Source: Anthoceros angustus
Taxonomy: Eukaryota > Streptophyta > Anthocerotopsida > Anthocerotales > Anthocerotaceae
NCBI GenBank assembly: GCA_010909165.1
Contig: MU008174.1
Span: forward strand, 1,161,972 to 1,225,971
DNA: 64,000 nucleotides
Direction of reading: 5' to 3'
Positions 22,997 to 35,472 of this stretch are shown here, piece by piece. The notes below the pieces were generated by a model. The model was not told where the DNA came from and did not search any database. It saw only the letters and a list, made by a program, of their open reading frames with translations. The position numbers were made by a program, and so were the translations under genes. Position 1 is the stretch's first letter; each line of letters begins with the position of its first letter.

Positions 22997-23520
22997 GCCT
23001 TTGTCCAAGCTAGCATTTGTGCACGATGTCATTTACTTAAGTATCATTTACTACTTGTTTTACCTTGTAGAACAACCACGGCACCACCTCTATGTCTTTA
23101 TTTTTCATTGCCTTTGTCCAAGCTAGCATTTATGCACCGATGTCATTTACTTTAAGTGTCATTTACTACTTATTTTACCTTGTAGAACAACCACACCACC
23201 TCTATGTCTTTATTTTTCATTACTATTACCTCTCTGTCCTTACTTTTTAACTATGGTGAATAAGCCCGATACCACTTCACGCCCGCAAGTGCGGCCTATC
23301 ATACATGACACTTTTCAATTATAAAATAAGTACCACCTTTATGTCCTTGTTTTTTCGCCCATCATACATGTCACTTTTCAATTATAAAATAAGCACCACC
23401 TCTATGTCCTTGTTTTTCACTATGGTGAATAAGCACGCACCACCTTCACGCCTACAAGTGCGGCCCATCATACATGATACTTTTCAGTTGTAGATAAGTA
23501 CCACTCCGGTTTTTTCTATT
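22997..23520. repeat. Imperfect tandem repeats, AT-rich
   Basis: A ~113-bp unit (gcctttgtccaagctagcat..) occurs at 22997 and 23110. A shorter unit (catcatacatgacacttttc..ataagtaccacc) occurs near 23298, 23357 and 23467. All share the phrase ccacctctatgtc. No protein is encoded. Confidence 0.8.
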
Positions 23521-23579
23521 GTAGAACAAGCACGACACCACCGCGACCTCCATTCTGCATATAAAATATCACAATGCAA

Positions 23580-23910
23580 TTGTCCGTGGATGGATCCTAT
23601 GCACACTTGGTGATGGAAATGTCATTGATATGCCATATGTTGGCATAATGCCAAAAATTTTAAAGGTTGACTCTGGGTATCAACACCTGGAATGTTTTGA
23701 AGGTCAAGTGGTTCAAACCAGTTTATAATGAAGATGCAAAGGATCGTCGCAAGGGCTTGAAGATAGACACATCCGGAATGCATATAGTGAACCCCAAATC
23801 TTTGTATCCTCTACAAGAGTCCAAGATGAACCCTTTACCCTTGTGTCAGCCAAACTAGATCAGACTTTTCTCTATGACAATCAGATGGTTGTCGAGACTG
23901 GTGCATGAGG
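23580..23910 (+). pseudogene. DUF4216 fragment of a CACTA element
   Basis: Broken plus-strand frames read LKVKWFKPVYNEDAKD, then GLKIDTSGMHIVNPKSLYP and, after a frameshift, EPFTLVSAKLDQTFLYDNQ. This is the pattern of the DUF4216 domain that accompanies TNP2 transposases. The other CACTA domains are not adjacent. Only the C-terminal part of such a gene is present. Confidence 0.7.
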
Positions 23911-24085
23911 AAAATGACTTGTTTTAGAAGGAATAAGTACATTTTGTTAGTGGTTCCAGCTTTAATAGCTTGTCCATGTAACCCATAAACTCTCTTTCAC
24001 TTTGATCTCTTGTAAAACGGTTTGTTTAAAACCTTAAAGTTCCTTAGTTAAGAAAAAGAAAGTGTTGTAAAAGGACGCAACATTG

Positions 24086-24810
24086 CACTAGAAAACTATG
24101 TCCCACGATTTACAACGTGGTTTACAATTGAAACTTTTTTACTGATACTTGTTATAAAAAAGATGAATAATTTTACAACATCTACATTTTACAATGCAAG
24201 TTATAAGGAGAAATCTAAAATATTTAAAATTATAATGACCCTAGTTGTAAAATGGACGTGGCCCTGTACAACATAAACTCTTAACTATGCAAATTACAAC
24301 GCTAAATTAGAGATATTTTAAAAAAATAAAATATTTTGTTGTAAATATACATTCATGTGTTGTAAAAGCAGTGTTGTAAAATCCAAGTTATTGATGTAAA
24401 AAAAGCCCCGTTGTAAAAAGCATATTCTGTGTTGTAAAAGCCATTTTGTTAAACATAGGCCAACGTTGTAAAAGACATCGTGTTATAATTAGAGTAGACA
24501 ACGTTATAAACCTTGAGTTGTAAAACAACCGCTAATATTGCAAATAGATATTGTATTGTAATTATGGCAGCCCGCGTTGTATAAACGCCATGTTGAAAAC
24601 TATAGTATGTTGTAATCTTGCAAACCCTCATTGTAAAAGCTCCTAAAGAGTGTCACGTTGTCAAAATACCCCACATTGTAAAACATCAAACCCATGTTGT
24701 AAAGTGTTAAAATCTGTACAAAAATAATACATGAGCTGAAAACCCACGTTGTAAAATGAACACACGTCTAAAAACCCTCGTCTCTAGTTTTGAAGGGGTA
24801 GTAAAGTGCT
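24086..24810. mobile_element. Possible small CACTA-like element with GTTGTAAAA subterminal motifs
   Basis: CACTAGAAAACTATG at 24086 looks like a CACTA terminal repeat. About 20 copies of GTTGTAAAA and variants, in both orientations, fill the next ~680 bp, as CACTA subterminal motifs do. A matching right terminus is not clear; ctctagttttgaagggg near 24780 may be a decayed one. No coding capacity. A duplicate lies at 25750-26460. Confidence 0.45.
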
Positions 24811-25084
24811 GAGTTTCCCAGCCATTAATGGCTGGGAGAACATGTGTAGCTAGCGGAGGTGCGGACTCCCATTCATCCTCCCCCCTTGCACCAAAGGGCG
24901 TCAGGCCTCCACGCTTGCGCGACACACAAACACCAGCGAATCCACCAAAAGCCTCTGAAAAATGCGTCAGGCTGTGAGGTTAAAATCACTTGGTGCGCCA
25001 GCATTTAATGGAGAATGTGGCGTCGTCACAACAATTGATCCTCGAACGATCCATGCTCCAAGATATCGGGGATAATTATGGAAG

Positions 25085-25717
25085 ACTTGGATCTTGACTG
25101 GTGGCTCCTTCTCCTCCCCGCATAAGAGGTATCTCACCCCGATTCACCTCCCCTCAGATGGACCTCCAAAGACCCCTTTTCGACTAGGAGCGGACCTCAG
25201 CAGAAGGCACTTGAGAACCTTGAACAAACTCGGACTTCTAATAGGCAGGCTACCGGTGTGGCCACATCTAGTCTTGTTTTTGCATTCTACCTCAGAAATA
25301 TTGGAGCCTACCACACTCGCAGCCGCTTTGTCTGGGCCACAAACAGCCGAATGAAAGAAGGCCGTTGATGATGAGTTTCCGTCATTGCAAGAAAACAAGA
25401 TATGGCATCTCTGCGATTTGCCACCCGGCAGGTCCGTAGTCGGCAGCAAGTGGACTTTCAAGATCAAGTTCACAGTTGACACCACCATTGACCGTTACAA
25501 GGCAAGACTTGTGCCACAAGGTTACACTCAACACGCAGGGGACGACTATGATGCAGACAATCATTTCTCCCATATCGTCCAGACTAGTTCACTACGTGTT
25601 ATTCTTGCTTGTGCTACTTTTCATGATTGGGAGGTGGTATAGCTTGACGTCAAGACGGCATTTCTATATGGGAAGGTGCAAGAGGAGATATACATGCGCC
25701 AACCCAAGGTTATGAGG
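25085..25717 (+). pseudogene. Copia-2 reverse transcriptase fragment, first copy
   Basis: The plus strand encodes EPTTLAAALSGPQTAE, then a stop in place of the usual Trp, KKAVDDEFPSLQENKIW, LPPGRSVVGSKWTFKIKF and YKARLVPQGYTQ. A TAG precedes LDVKTAFLYGKVQEEIYM. This is the N-terminal part of RVT_2. It stops at the tandem junction, so the catalytic part is only in the second copy. No LTR, gag or integrase was found upstream. Confidence 0.85.
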
Positions 25718-25749
25718 AAAAGAAAGTGTTGTAAAAGGACGCAACATTG

Positions 25750-26460
25750 CACTAGAAAACTATGTCCCACGATTTACAACGTGGTTTACAATTGAAACTT
25801 TTTGCGATACTTGTTATAAAAAGATGAATAATTTTACAACATCTACATTTTACAATGCAAGTTATAAGGAGAAATCTAAAATATTTAAAATTATAATGAC
25901 CCTAGTTGTAAAATGGGCATGCATACAACATAAACTCTTAACTATGCAAATTACAACGCTAAATTAGAGATATTTTAAAAAAATAAAATATTTTGTTGTA
26001 AATATACATTCATGTGTTGTAAAAGCAGTGTTGTAAAATCCAAGTTATTGATGTAAAAAAAGCCCCGTTGTAAAAAGCATATTCTGTGTTGTAAAAGCCA
26101 TTTTGTTAAACATAGGCCAACGTTGTAAAAGACATCGTGTTATAATTAGAGTAGACAACGTTATAAACCTTGAGTTGTAAAACAACCGCTAATATTGCAA
26201 ATAGATATTGTATTGTAATTATGGCAGCCCGCGTTGTATAAACGCCATGTTGAAAACTATAGTATGTTGTAATCTTGCAAACCCTCATTGTAAAAGCTCC
26301 TAAAGAGTGTCACGTTGTCAAAATACCCCACATTGTAAAACATCAAACCCATGTTGTAAAGTGTTAAAATCTGTACAAAATAATACATGAGCTGAAAACC
26401 ACGTTGTAAAATGAACACACGTCTAAAAACCCTGCTCTAGTTTTGAAGGGTAGTAAGTTG
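25750..26460. repeat. Second copy of the GTTGTAAAA-motif array
   Basis: This is nearly identical to 24086-24810 and starts with the same CACTAGAAAACTATG at 25750. It is part of the ~1.66-kb tandem duplication. Confidence 0.8.
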
Positions 26461-26689
26461 AGTTTCCGCCATTAATGGGAGAGACATCAACAATAGCAGC
26501 GGAGGTGCGGACTCCCATTCATCCTCCCCTTGCACCAAAGGGCGTCAGCCTCCACGCTTGCGACACACAAACACCAAATCCACCAAAGCCTCAAATGCGT
26601 GTTGTGAGGTTAAAATCACTTGGTGCGCCAAAGATTTAATGGAGAATGTGGCGGCAAGACCAATTGATCCTCGAGCGATCCATGCTCCG

Positions 26690-28310
26690 GTATATCGGGG
26701 ATAATTGCGGAAGACTTGGATCTTGACTTCGGTGGCTCCCTTCTCCTCCCTGCATAAGAGGTATCTCACCCCCCTGATTCACCTCCCCCTGCAGATGGAC
26801 CTCCAGCACTTCGGCACTCGACTAGGGAGCGGACCCTTAGCAGGAAGGCACTTGAGAACCTTGAACAAACTCAGCGGACTTCTAATAGACAGGCTACCAG
26901 TGTGGCCACATCTAGTCTTGTTTTTGCATTCTACCTCAGAAATATTGGAGCCTACCACACTCGCAGCCGCTTTGTCTGGGCCACAAACAGCCGAATGAAA
27001 GAAGGCCGTTGATGATGAGTTTCCGTCATTGCAAGAAAACAAGATATGGCATCTCTGCGATTTGCCACCCGGCAGGTCCGTAGTCGGCAGCAAGTGGACT
27101 TTCAAGATCAAGTTCACAGTTGACACCACCATTGACCGTTACAAGGCAAGACTTGTGCCACAAGGTTACACTCAACACGAGGGGCGACTATGATCACGGA
27201 CAATCATTTCTCCCATATCGTCCGGACTAGTTGTTCACTACGTGTTATTCTTGCTTGTGCTACTTTTCATGATTGGGAGGTGGTATAGCTTGACGTCAAG
27301 ACGGCATTTCTATATGGGAAGGTGCAAGAGGAGATATACATGCGTCAACCCGAAGGTTATGAGGAAAAAGAAAGCGAACATCTCGTGTGTTTGCTGCAGC
27401 GCAGCATTTATGGCCTCAAGCAATCAGCTCATAATAGGAATGTCTACGTGGACGACTTCCTCTTGCAATTGGCATGTGGATTCTCCAAGTGCCCATTCGA
27501 TGGTAATTTGTACGTTCTCTGGTCGGGGGATGCTCTTGTTATCCTCACCTTATATATGGATGACTGAATCCTTGCGAGCAATGCTGAGCAAGGGTTGCTC
27601 GCTAAGACCATCATCATGCTCAAGTCTAAATTCAGCATGGTTGACTTGGATAATATTCATTATTGCATTGGGATGAAGGTCACTCGTGACCACGCACTTA
27701 GAACCTTGCATCTCACTCAAATGCAGTATATTAAGGACACACTAACTGCTAGAATGCAAACCAGCACCTACCCCGCTCGCCGTCGGGGCACCCTTGTCCT
27801 CTGACCAGGCTCCCAAGACCGATACGGAGTGCAAGTACATGGAGGCCATCCCCATCAAGAAGCAGTTGGGCGCATTAATTAGATTTGCACCATTATGCGT
27901 CCTGATATCGGGCATGCAGTTCGTGTACTTGCTCAACAGCTGGCAAACCTAGGACCCGCACATTGGTCCCTTAAGCAAACTTTGCGCTACCTTAAGAGGA
28001 CTATGGCCTATGGACTCAAATACCATGGACCTCACGCCGGAAATGCAACTCCAGCCTCCTTCCCTCAACTTTCAGCTTATATCGACGTGGATTAGGGGAG
28101 AGACGTGGACTCCAAGAAATCCACATCAAGATATGTTGGCCATGCGCATGAGGATGTTGAAGATAGCCCTCCACTAATCGACAAGGTTCATAACCTCTGG
28201 ACGACATTCCCAAAGAAGATTGGTTTTGTGCACAATGCGCTACATGAGGTGCGTACGTGTATAGTCCTACTAATGATAATGTTTTGACTAAGAGTCTCAC
28301 ATTATCAGGG
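26690..28310 (+). pseudogene. Copia-2 reverse transcriptase and RNase H, second (longer) copy
   Basis: This repeats the RT start of copy 1 with the same two stops, so those predate the duplication. It then continues: VCLLQRSIYGLKQS, FLLQLACGFSKCPFDGNLY and LYMDD followed by a stop near 27555-27566 (the catalytic Asp pair). LHLTQMQYIKDTL, MRPDIGHAVRVLAQQLA and the RNase H start LSAYIDVD follow. The Copia C-terminus (PTNDNVLTKSLTLS) ends near 28306 before a G-rich run (28308-28314) that may be the polypurine tract. Several stops make it inactive. Confidence 0.85.
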
Positions 28311-28314
28311 GGGG

Positions 28315-30680
28315 ATTGGTTTGCACCTATATTTGCATATTAGATTTGTTTTGCTTGGTCGTCTGTTGAGGAAGTGCTCATATGAATGCAAGTGCTTACT
28401 TCGTGCGACATTACTTTCATAGTGTAAATGATAATGCTAAATGTTTATAGGATGATCTTTATAGTCATTTTCTTGTTTGGGGTATATTTATTGGGATTCC
28501 GAGTTAGTCTTGATCAAGAAGCTAATACAAGCCATGAAGGGCGTCTATTACCCATGGCCATCTCGCGCTCTCCAGTATTACTGAGCGTTTCTTAGCAGAT
28601 CAAAGTGAATTAGAAACCAAGTAGCAGGTACCTCTTTCGTGAATAGGAAAATTAAATAGTTATAGCTATATTCTTAGAAAAATAGACTATATGCTCGATA
28701 AATAGATTATTTATAGATAAATTAAATAGTATTCTTAATAAATAGGACAAATAAAGTAAAATAAGATAAGTCTGAAATGAGCTAACACCCAACCAACCTA
28801 CCCACTAAAATTGAATGGCCAAACGCCTAACCAACCCAAATACCTAACCAACCCAAACACGATAAGAAACAAACATCTGACCTTCTTGGCTTGGACCAAG
28901 AGACATCGTGATAGAGAAGTAAACGAGGTCCAATTCCTCTGCTACGAAATCGTGAAACGCACCGTAGCAAAGACAATTTCAAATTTTTCCTAGTTCAAAA
29001 ATCAGAAGCTCAGTTCATAACTTGTCTTCTAGATATGGAGTACAAGAGTGTTGTGAGGAGGCCAAAGCTATGACTCCGAGAGGGATGTGTGAGGAATTTG
29101 CATGTTGTTCTCGTGCGGAGAGTGTGTTTGTGCCATGACGTGCAAGGTACTCCCTTCTATTGTTATTGGTTTGCACCTATATTTGCATATTAAATTTGTT
29201 TTGCTTGGTTGTCTGTTGAGGAAGTGCTCATATGAAAGCAAGTGCTTACTTCGTGTGATATTACTTTCATAGTGTAAATGATAATGCTAAATGTTTATAG
29301 GATGATCTTTATGGTCATTTTCTTGTTTGGGGTATATTTATTGGGATTCCGAGTTAGTCTTGATCAAGAAGCTAATACAAGCCATGAAGGTCGACACAGA
29401 GCGCATGGCCATCTCGCTTTGTGTTACAAACGTCGTTTCTTAGCCGATCCAAACCGATTTATAAGTAGCATTCTTTCGTGAATAGGAAAATTAAATAGTT
29501 ATAGCTATATTCTTAGAAAATAGACTATATGCTCAAGAATAGATTATTTATAGATAAATTAAATAGTATTCTTAATAAATAGGACAAATAAAGTAAAATA
29601 AGATAAGTCAGAGAAATGCATATCTTAAACCAACCTACCCACTAAAATTGAATGGCCAAATAACCAACCCAAATAACCAACCCAAACACCGACAAGAACA
29701 AACATCAGACGCATTCTTGGCTTGGACCAAGAGAATCGTGATAGAGAAGTAAACGAGGTCCAATTCCTGCTGTGAAACGCCGTAGCAAGACAATTTCATA
29801 GTTCAAAAATCAAGCTTTCATAACTTGTCTTCTAGATATGGAGTACAAGAGTGTTGTGAGGAGGCCAAAGCTATGACTCCGAGAGGGATGTGTGAGGAAT
29901 TTGCATGTTGTTCTCGTGCGGAGAGTGTGTTTGTGCCATGACGTGCAAGGTACTCCCTTCTATTGTTATTGGTTTGCACCTATATTTGCATATTAAATTT
30001 GTTTTGCTTGGTTGTCTGTTGAGGAAGTGCTCATATGAAAGCAAGTGCTTACTTCGTGCGATATTACTTTCATAGTGTAAATGATAATGCTAAATGTTTA
30101 TAGGATGATCTTTATGGTCATTTTCTTGTTTGGGGTATATTTATTGGGATTCCGAGCTAGTCTTGATCAAGAAGCTAATACAAGCCATGAAGGCGTCTGA
30201 GCAGACCCATGGCCATCTCGCGCTCTCGGTGTTAAACGGCAGGCTTAGCCGATCCAAACCGAACGGGGAACCAAGTAGCGGTACCTCTTCCGTGAATAAG
30301 AAAATTAAATAGTTATAGCTATATTCTTAGAAAATAGACTATATGCTAAATAGATTATTTATAGATAAATTAAATAGTATTCTTAATAAATAGGACAAAT
30401 AAAGTAAAATAAGATAAGTCTCAGAGAAATGAGCGGGTAACATCCAACCAACCTACCCACCAAAATTGAATGGTCAAACGCCTAACCAACGAAATACCTA
30501 ACCAACCCAAACACCGATAAGAAACAAACACCAGACGCCTTCTTGGCTTGGACCAAGAGATCGCATGTACCAAGGATAGAGAAGTAAACGAGGTCCAATT
30601 CCTATGCTACAAAATTAAACGCGCCGTAGAAAGCAAAGACAATTTCAAATTTTTCCTGGTTCAAAAATCAGCAGTTACTC
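28315..30680. repeat. ~0.80-0.85-kb tandem repeat, 2.9 copies
   Basis: Units begin attggtttgcacctatattt at 28315, 29165 and 29968; the third breaks off near 30680. All are AT-rich with a conserved core (ctgttgaggaagtgctcata). The first unit starts right after the Copia-2 polypurine-like run, so the unit may be Copia-2 3' LTR plus flank. I cannot define LTR ends. No coding sequence is conserved across units. Confidence 0.88.
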
Positions 30681-32175
30681 AGCGAACATTTTTCGATGAT
30701 GATAACTTTTCTTTGTTCATACATATTGCAATATTTTGATCAATAGGTCCTGATCCACATCGAGTTTGATGCAAGACATATGAATGTGCTTTCCATAGTT
30801 CAATTCCTTCCATACAATCTCATCTTCGTGAATCTTAATAGTAACCCATCTAGCTTTTGTCAAGTAGTACAATACTTTCTACAAGAGAGGAAAAATACCA
30901 ATCTAGTATCATACCAGGATGGTTCAACAGATATCGCCAAATATTTAATTTTTGAAAAATAAGATTAAACATAAATATTCATATTTTGAAAATTTTAATA
31001 TTTGTGAAAAATAATTTTAATCAAATTTCAAAATTTATTAAAATACATAGGTATCTACATATATAGAACTAATGGATATGTATAGACCTCCCTAAACAAA
31101 GCTAATTTTTCACAAAACCCTAGTTTCCTTGTTTTCAGATCTTAAACTCATAAATTTTTACATATTCAGCATTTTACATATTCAGCATTTTAAGTATAAT
31201 AATTTCTGGATTTTTAATTTCTACTAATTTTAATTAATTAATGCCCAATCACTGCTCGGGGTCCGGTAGTCTACAAGTACGTTAGGTTTTAAAAGAATAG
31301 TTCATGTATCTTTGCAGATAAGGACGAAAGTACCGGAGCTAAGACAATGTACATTTATGATCCACCCAAAGTTTAGGTGGATTCTTTTCTTTTTAAGTTA
31401 ACTCTAGAATGACGAGGGGCTTTCCTGCCATGTTTTTGCTCAAATATTAATTGTATTTTTGGAGGGCATGTTAATTTTTAATTTTTCTACTAATATTATA
31501 ATTACGAGCGATGTCATTGGCTTCAAAATGTACGCTCACAAATATGAGGCAGATAAGTGCCCGGTTCTAAGTAACCCTACATGAACTCATCTATCGGAAT
31601 CTCGAGGCATAGGTTGGATTTTGAGGTATTTATTTTAAAATTGTTTTTTAAAACATGATATCGAAGGACCATGTGATCGGAATATATGCTCAAGGTCTGT
31701 AAGTTCAAAATATAAGTGAACATAAATGTATGGAGTGATATGTATCAAAGGCTCGTTTTGAGTAGATTAATATTCTGGATTAAAATGAAATATATTAACA
31801 TATTTAATAAAATTATTATTTCGTGGATCTCGTCTTCTTGAGCCTTAATTGAGACGTTGTAGTTTCCTTTGTGGAGTCGTCAGGTCAATCAACTCTAACA
31901 GCTGTCATTGTTAGAGTCGATCGAGTAAGAAAGCTACCAGGTTCCGAAGAGAGCGCGATAGGGATCTTTTGTAGAAGATCCTCAAACGACGTACCCAATC
32001 CAAGAGGTGTGAACGGACACCACGAATCGTGAGGGAGAGAATGAAAGAAAGAAATTAGAATTACAGGAGCAGAAAGATGCTAACAAAACGGCCTGATGCT
32101 ACTTATCAGCAGCTGCCCAGAGTGTGTGCGCAAGACATGACGGCAGCCAGCTGAAGCCTGCACTGTAGAGTGTAG
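30681..32175. other. AT-rich DNA with no gene seen
   Basis: Long A/T-rich stretches and no open frame of note on either strand. From about 31840 the composition becomes more balanced up to the left edge of block 2, but I recognise nothing there. Confidence 0.6.
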
Positions 32176-32276
32176 AGGACATCTATTCCTATGACCTATC
32201 AATGTGGGTAGAGGATATCTATGAGCATGACTTATCATCGTGGGTAGAGATATCATCTACATATTCCAAAGACTTA

Positions 32277-32985
32277 TCAATGTGGGTAGAAGGCCTCCTG
32301 CTTCTTCTCGAGGGCCTTTACATGCTTGGCATTGATGCCAAACGTTTGTGACAAAACATCCACAGGAATGCCGAGGTGAAGAGGGCAGGGGCGAAGTTGG
32401 AAGCCGGAGAGTACTGCGTGTTGAGAGCTGAGATGACCCAGGACGCACCATCTGCTAAATTCTTCATGAAGATCAAGGATCCCCTCAGGAACACGAACAC
32501 TTCACCCTGCTTCAGAACAGTGCTGTAGAGCTTGTTGGCTTGGGACGGCACGAATCCCACCTCCAGCTCGCCTTCCACCAGGTAGATGATCTCGGTGGCC
32601 CTGGCGTGGTGGTGCGGCGGGTTGAGCCCACCCTTAGCGAAGTCGATCCTCTGCAAAGCGATGCCGAGGGTGTTCAGCCCAGGGAACACGTTCACGAATC
32701 CGCTGGTGACCACTGCTCCAAGAGGGTGCTTGCTGGTGTCGCCGGTGTAACCAGGCCGGAGAACTTGAAGTCCTCGGCAGTCGTGTCGGCCACGGACTTG
32801 CAAGGGAATCCATTGATGTGGGGGTTTGGATTGCTAGTGTCCTTGGCGACGCAGAAATCCTGCAACGGGTCGGCGTCGTTCGCCAGGATGAAGCCCGGCG
32901 CAGACGCAAGGAACAAGAGCACAGCAGCTGCCACCATCACCGTGACCTGCACCCCTGTTCCTGATTGCTTCGTGTGTGCCGCCAT
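32277..32985 (-). pseudogene. GLP-A2: germin-like protein, frameshifted
   Basis: Near-identical to GLP-A1. ATG at 32985 starts MAAHTKQSG; signal peptide, DADPLQDFCVAKDT and GFPCKSVADTTAEDFKFSGL are in one frame. A one-base deletion near 32740 (shared with A1) shifts the frame, and the cupin part is then open to about 32372: NPPHHHARATEIIYLVEG and FMKNLADGAS. A second deletion (private, near 32372) destroys the C-terminal frame; TGA is at 32277. Only two one-base losses separate it from an open ~236-residue GLP, so it is the better of the two A copies. Confidence 0.85.
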
Positions 32986-33230
32986 CTCCAAAGGCCTTAG
33001 AACCTTCCACAGCTGCCTTGCAAAACGGGTATACGCAATAGGCTGACGAAGAGCCCAACAAATGAACTGTGGAGAGCGTCTGACAGGCCTTCAACGTGAT
33101 TGAGCACTACTCCACTTCGATTGAAAGTGCGATTGCTGTTGCTGATGAGACCGGAAAGACAGAAGTTGTGAGCAAGCCTGAATGTGTGAAGCAGCTAAAG
33201 CTTGTTGACATGCTCGGCTCTGGCTACCTG

Positions 33231-33238
33231 CTTTATAG
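33231..33238 (-). promoter_or_regulatory. Probable TATA box of GLP-A2
   Basis: CTATAAAG on the minus strand, as in GLP-A1, about 245 bp from the start codon. Confidence 0.5.
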
Positions 33239-34785
33239 TGGCCCCATTTGCTCAAAGACGCGTCTGCAGTTGCCGTCAACGTCCCAGCCTCCAGGTGCTT
33301 CACTAAAGAACTCATATCTTCAACGACTTGCGCCAGCTGCAGTCAAGTCAAGCTGGACACGCCATCTTTCCGACATTTGACTCCTCCAGGATGCATGCTA
33401 CTCCCAGGCCCAACGGGCCCACAGTCCCCACCTGGGGCCTACTATGCACGCAACGAAGGACTGGTGTCAGCATCCCACGGAGAGCCTGACAGGACATACA
33501 GCACACGAATCCGGTAACTGCAATTGTTTAGTAGAGACTAGAGTCCGTAATCATGTTGGCAACATCATATCCACATAGCTACAGGCTACAACCCGTCGTT
33601 GAGAATAGAGACTTTATTATGAAAAAAGATTGGAAAAACCCATCCACCGAGACAAAGGAAACAACCCTTAGGAGAGTACAAGACCATAGCACTAACCCCG
33701 TTGTGGCCGATCTTGTAGCTACCGACCGCGCCAAGAATATCAAAATCGGGGATAGGAATCTTCAAGATGTACATGTTTCAGCTTCATTGTGCAAGCTTGC
33801 CTCCCATTGGCAACGATATCGCATGCATTCAGCTATTGGAAGCAGCCAATTGAAGACCCTTGTTACATGTGTGAAGTTGACCCATTTCATACGATATCTG
33901 CATCCGGTGCTGAAATTCCGACCAGATGCGGTATCCTCGTCGAATGCCCCAGATTCTACTAATCTGATGACTTTTGCATCGAAGGTGGATTGGCTCCATC
34001 CCGCATCCACTCTACCCATAGAAGGTTTGTGGCTACAGGCTACAGCTGCCCGCAGGAAGCATCCTTGGTGTTACAACGCGAAGGTGTGCAGGAAGCTGCC
34101 TGAGGTCACGAATGTCGTGTATTTGACTCCTTGCATTATTTTGCATAATTTTGAAAGTCTGCTGCCAATGCGTACCCGATCATAAACGACAACAAACAAG
34201 GTGGCCTCCGCTAACGTGTGTGGAGAGTGTCTTTCCTTTCTTAAGAATCGGCTGTTCTTGCACATCTCTTGGTCATGTGATCACATGTGAACCATTCCTA
34301 GATTGTTTGGCTACTATGCCTAGTTTTGTTTGTAGTGGAACTTTACGGAAGGATCTGAGTACGGTTGTGATGAGAAGCCGTTCCAGAATACCAAATCATG
34401 AGATGCTTGGTGTATACTGCTTGCTTCCAGGAGGCCATGTGCAAGGTAGTTATAGTACATGGAAAGAACATGATGTGCAAAAAGCGCTGGAATTGCAGTA
34501 CTGCACGGGTAGGTTGACAACTGGTACATTTGCGCTGAGAGAGTCCTGTACCGGTGGAGACCGAACGAGGCTTTGGATGCGTGTGCCATCGACGCAACTT
34601 GATACACCAAATTGAAGAATTGGAAATCATATTTGTATTGGAACGATGAGCCACAACGACATCCATTGCTCTCACGAGGAGCTCGGTAGAATTCACTAGA
34701 GAACGACATCCACACATTTGCCGCAGCTTCCTACAAGCCTCAGGACGTGCACAGAGTATCGAAAAACATGTTACAGATAGCTATA
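33239..34785. other. GLP-A2/GLP-B2 spacer, no gene
   Basis: Counterpart of 14289-15745 with small indels and the ~85-bp extra segment at 34666-34752. A plus-strand open stretch of 210 codons at 33553-34185 is broken in block 1 and has no recognisable domain, so I do not call it. Confidence 0.6.
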
Positions 34786-35472
34786 TCAATGTGGGTAGAA
34801 GGCCTCCTGTGTCTTCTCGAGGGACTTCACGTACTTGGCACCCACGCCAAACGTTTGTGACAGAACATCCACAGGGATGCCCGGTGAAGAGGGCCGGGGC
34901 GAAGTTGGAAGCCGGAGAGTACTGCGTGTTGAGAGCTGAGATGACCCAGGACGCACCATCTGCCAAATTCTTCATGAAGATCAAGGAACCCCTTGGGAAC
35001 ACAAACACCTCACCCTTCTTCAGCACGGTGGTGTAGAGCTTGTAGGCTTGGGACGGCACGAACCCCACCTCCAGCTCGCCTTCCACCAGGTAGATGATCT
35101 CCGTGGCCCTGGCGTGGTGGTGCGGTGGGTTGAGCCCACCCTTAGCGAAGTCGATCCGCTGTAAAGCGATGCCGAGCGTGTTGAGCCCCAGGAATACGTT
35201 CACGAATCCGCTGGTGACAACTGCTCCAAGAGGGTGCTTGCTGGTGTCGCCGGGTGTAACCAGGCCGGAGAACTTGAAGTCCTCGGCAGTCGTGTCGGCC
35301 ACGGACTTGCACGGGAATCCATTGATGTGGGGTTGGGGTTGCTGGTGTCCTTGGCGACGCAGAAATCCTGCAACGGGTCGGCGTCGTTCGCCAGGATGAA
35401 ACCCGGCGTAGAAGCAAGGAAGCAGAGCACAGCAGCTGCCGCCACCACCGTGATCTGGACCCTCGTTGCCAT
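34786..35472 (-). pseudogene. GLP-B2: germin-like protein, frameshifted
   Basis: ATG at 35472 starts MATRVQITVVAAAAVLCFL. The deletion near 35333 is shared with B1 and breaks the frame after TSNPNP. Box A through NTQYSPASNFAPALFT is then open in one frame (from about 35300 to 34890), including NPPHHHARATEIIYLVEG and RGSLIFMKNLADG. Two bases missing near 34881 (private) lose the C-terminal frame before TGA at 34786. The private B1 lesion at 16152 is absent here. Confidence 0.86.

Larger units (their letters stand above)
24053..27364. repeat. ~1.66-kb direct tandem duplication (CACTA-like array plus Copia-2 RT)
   Basis: Copy 1 is 24053-25717 and copy 2 is 25718-27364. The left edge (24053-24062) and the right edge (27365-27374) both read AAAAAGAAAG, and the internal junction carries AAAAGAAAG at 25718-25726. 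The exchange thus occurred at about 10 bp of microhomology. Copies are nearly identical, with small indels in copy 2. Confidence 0.9.

Noticed and set aside
32540-33046. A 168-codon plus-strand open frame opposite GLP-A2 (and similar frames opposite the other GLPs)
   Set aside because: It is antisense to a clear GLP coding sequence and changes frame between copies; it is a shadow of the GLP frame.
33553-34185. A 210-codon plus-strand frame in the GLP-A2/GLP-B2 spacer
   Set aside because: It is interrupted in the near-identical block 1, has no recognisable domain, and overlaps open frames on the other strand.
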